In this document: positions 20,832 to 21,846 of the stretch, piece after piece | Numbering within the stretch: the first letter of the stretch is position 1 | Layout of the letters: each line of letters starts with the position of its first letter | Virus record (IMG/VR): IMGVR_UViG_3300025282_000294 | Location: 1 to 21,846 of that record | DNA: 21,846 nt | Direction: 5' to 3' (one strand) | Source: a virus | Translations under genes and position numbers: made by a program | Notes under the pieces: model-generated | The model's database searches: none | What the model saw: only the letters and a program-made list of their open reading frames with translations | What the model was told of the DNA's origin: nothing

Positions 20832-21846
20832 ATGGCAACATTTAGCGCACAAGTAGTAGATTTAGTTGGTGCTTTCAGTGACGAAACTGCTTTAGATTCG
20901 TTTATCACAGAAGGTGCTAATGAAGTTATTAATGCTATGCCTCGCGATATGCAGGAGCGAGTAGCAGAAGAAACATCTTTTACAAATACTACCACTTCTG
21001 AGGGAAGTAAGATACTACATGTTATGAGGAATGATGGTACGATAGATCAACCTTGTAGAAAAGTGCCTGCTAGAAGAAGAGGTCGTATACAAGATTCTTC
21101 TGATATGGAATATGCTACTGCGACAGATCCCGCTTACTATATACAAGATGCTCTTGTAACTGTATTCCCAACTGGTACTGGCAAGTTGGTTTCAATTCCT
21201 ACTTATAATCAAGGCTCTGCTCTAGATGCAAGTAGTCTTAGTACAATTACCAATTTCCCAAATGAAGCTGAATATTTGGTTACAACATATGCTGCTATAA
21301 AAGCATTACAACAAAATATGAGTGGTATGATGACACTTGCAGCTATTGATACAACTGCATTAGGAGCTATTACAACCGAGCTGAATAAAGCGGATGATAT
21401 TATCAGTACGGCTCAGGGAAAAGTAGATGCTTTTTATACTTCTATTGGTGATATTGATGACACTACAGAGTTGTGGGATAATACGAATAAAAGATTTACA
21501 GTGGTAAGAGATGCGTTGGTTTATGCTGGAAACTTAATAGACAACAATAAGCCTGATGCAGCTTATGATGTAGCACAGAATTTATTAGATGTAAACGCAG
21601 CCCTTGATGGGATGCAAGCTCATTTAGCTGATGGGGAGGCTATTCTTACAAACGACCCAACTTCAGGAGATATTGCTACAGCTTTGACCGCTATGAAAAA
21701 TGCAATAGAAGCCGCTGAGGCCTCGATTGACACAATGGAAGCCTCTGCCAGCTCTGTATTTGGTGATTCAGATACTTTTACAGCTGCAAGTTCTCAACTT
21801 ACAAGAGTAAAAGCTGCTATAGATAATGCTGAAGATGTTATAAACA
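20832..21846 (+). CDS. neck/adaptor-like virion protein (3' end outside window)
   Basis: ATG 20832, open to the window edge (338 codons). The N-terminal 150 residues (MATFSAQVVDLVGAFSDETA, GANEVINAMP, AEYLVTTYAAIKALQQNMSG) match the style of phage head-tail adaptor or neck proteins found just after the capsid genes. From about residue 170 the chain becomes long helical segments rich in Ala, Asp and Thr (TTELNKADDIISTAQGKVDA), suggesting a coiled-coil extension. No full-length comparison is possible. Assignment is by position and pattern. Confidence 0.65.
   Translation, partial: MATFSAQVVDLVGAFSDETALDSFITEGANEVINAMPRDMQERVAEETSFTNTTTSEGSKILHVMRNDGTIDQPCRKVPARRRGRIQDSSDMEYATATDPAYYIQDALVTVFPTGTGKLVSIPTYNQGSALDASSLSTITNFPNEAEYLVTTYAAIKALQQNMSGMMTLAAIDTTALGAITTELNKADDIISTAQGKVDAFYTSIGDIDDTTELWDNTNKRFTVVRDALVYAGNLIDNNKPDAAYDVAQNLLDVNAALDGMQAHLADGEAILTNDPTSGDIATALTAMKNAIEAAEASIDTMEASASSVFGDSDTFTAASSQLTRVKAAIDNAEDVIN

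Noticed and set aside
1-21846. CRISPR array, rRNA, tRNA or insertion sequence
   Set aside because: No regularly spaced repeats, transposase, terminal inverted repeats or RNA gene folds were seen on either strand.

Overview
The window is a stretch of an AT-rich double-stranded DNA tailed-phage genome. The evidence is a virion module on the + strand in canonical order: small terminase, large terminase, P22-like portal, scaffold, major capsid protein, decoration-like protein, small zinc-ribbon and lysine-rich proteins, and a neck/adaptor-like protein cut by the window end. Many leaders carry a near-complete complement of the 16S 3' end (AAAGGAGGTGA). A perfect universal parS site is also present. 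Together these point to a bacterial host with strong Shine-Dalgarno use and a ParB/parS system, perhaps Bacillota; that host guess is inference only. The standard genetic code fits throughout.

Layout. A divergent promoter hub at about 9.89-9.98 kb splits the window. Leftward (- strand, 9788 to 1) run accessory genes: a hypothetical protein, a 2x[4Fe-4S] ferredoxin, many very small proteins (several with one membrane segment), an SprT-like zinc protein, a stand-alone polynucleotide 3'-phosphatase of the T4 Pnkp C-terminal type, and then a compact operon of a tiny membrane protein, an amidoligase, a class II glutamine amidotransferase, a 99-aa protein and a second amidoligase. A GIY-YIG/NUMOD3 endonuclease runs off the left edge. 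Rightward (+ strand, 9994 onward) run a cysteine-containing small protein, a second HExxH zincin, a DUF1599/Nmad1-like protein, a 27-aa membrane micro-protein, a DEDD exonuclease, then packaging and capsid genes. A gamma-glutamylcyclotransferase-like gene (GGCT) sits between the two terminase genes.

How the genes may work together. Two amidoligases of the glutamine-synthetase-like fold, a Gln amidotransferase carrying three zinc ribbons, and a GGCT-like enzyme look like a phage-encoded system for building and trimming amide or peptide linkages, with an unknown substrate. This is the most interesting content of the window. Next in interest are the perfect parS site just upstream of a phage promoter, and a five-copy promoter family (GCTTGACA-N17-TATATT) that drives both arms, packaging and the portal. 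Two of those promoters start close enough to the first codon to predict leaderless mRNAs. Many real genes here are shorter than 60 codons, tightly coupled by overlapping start and stop codons.
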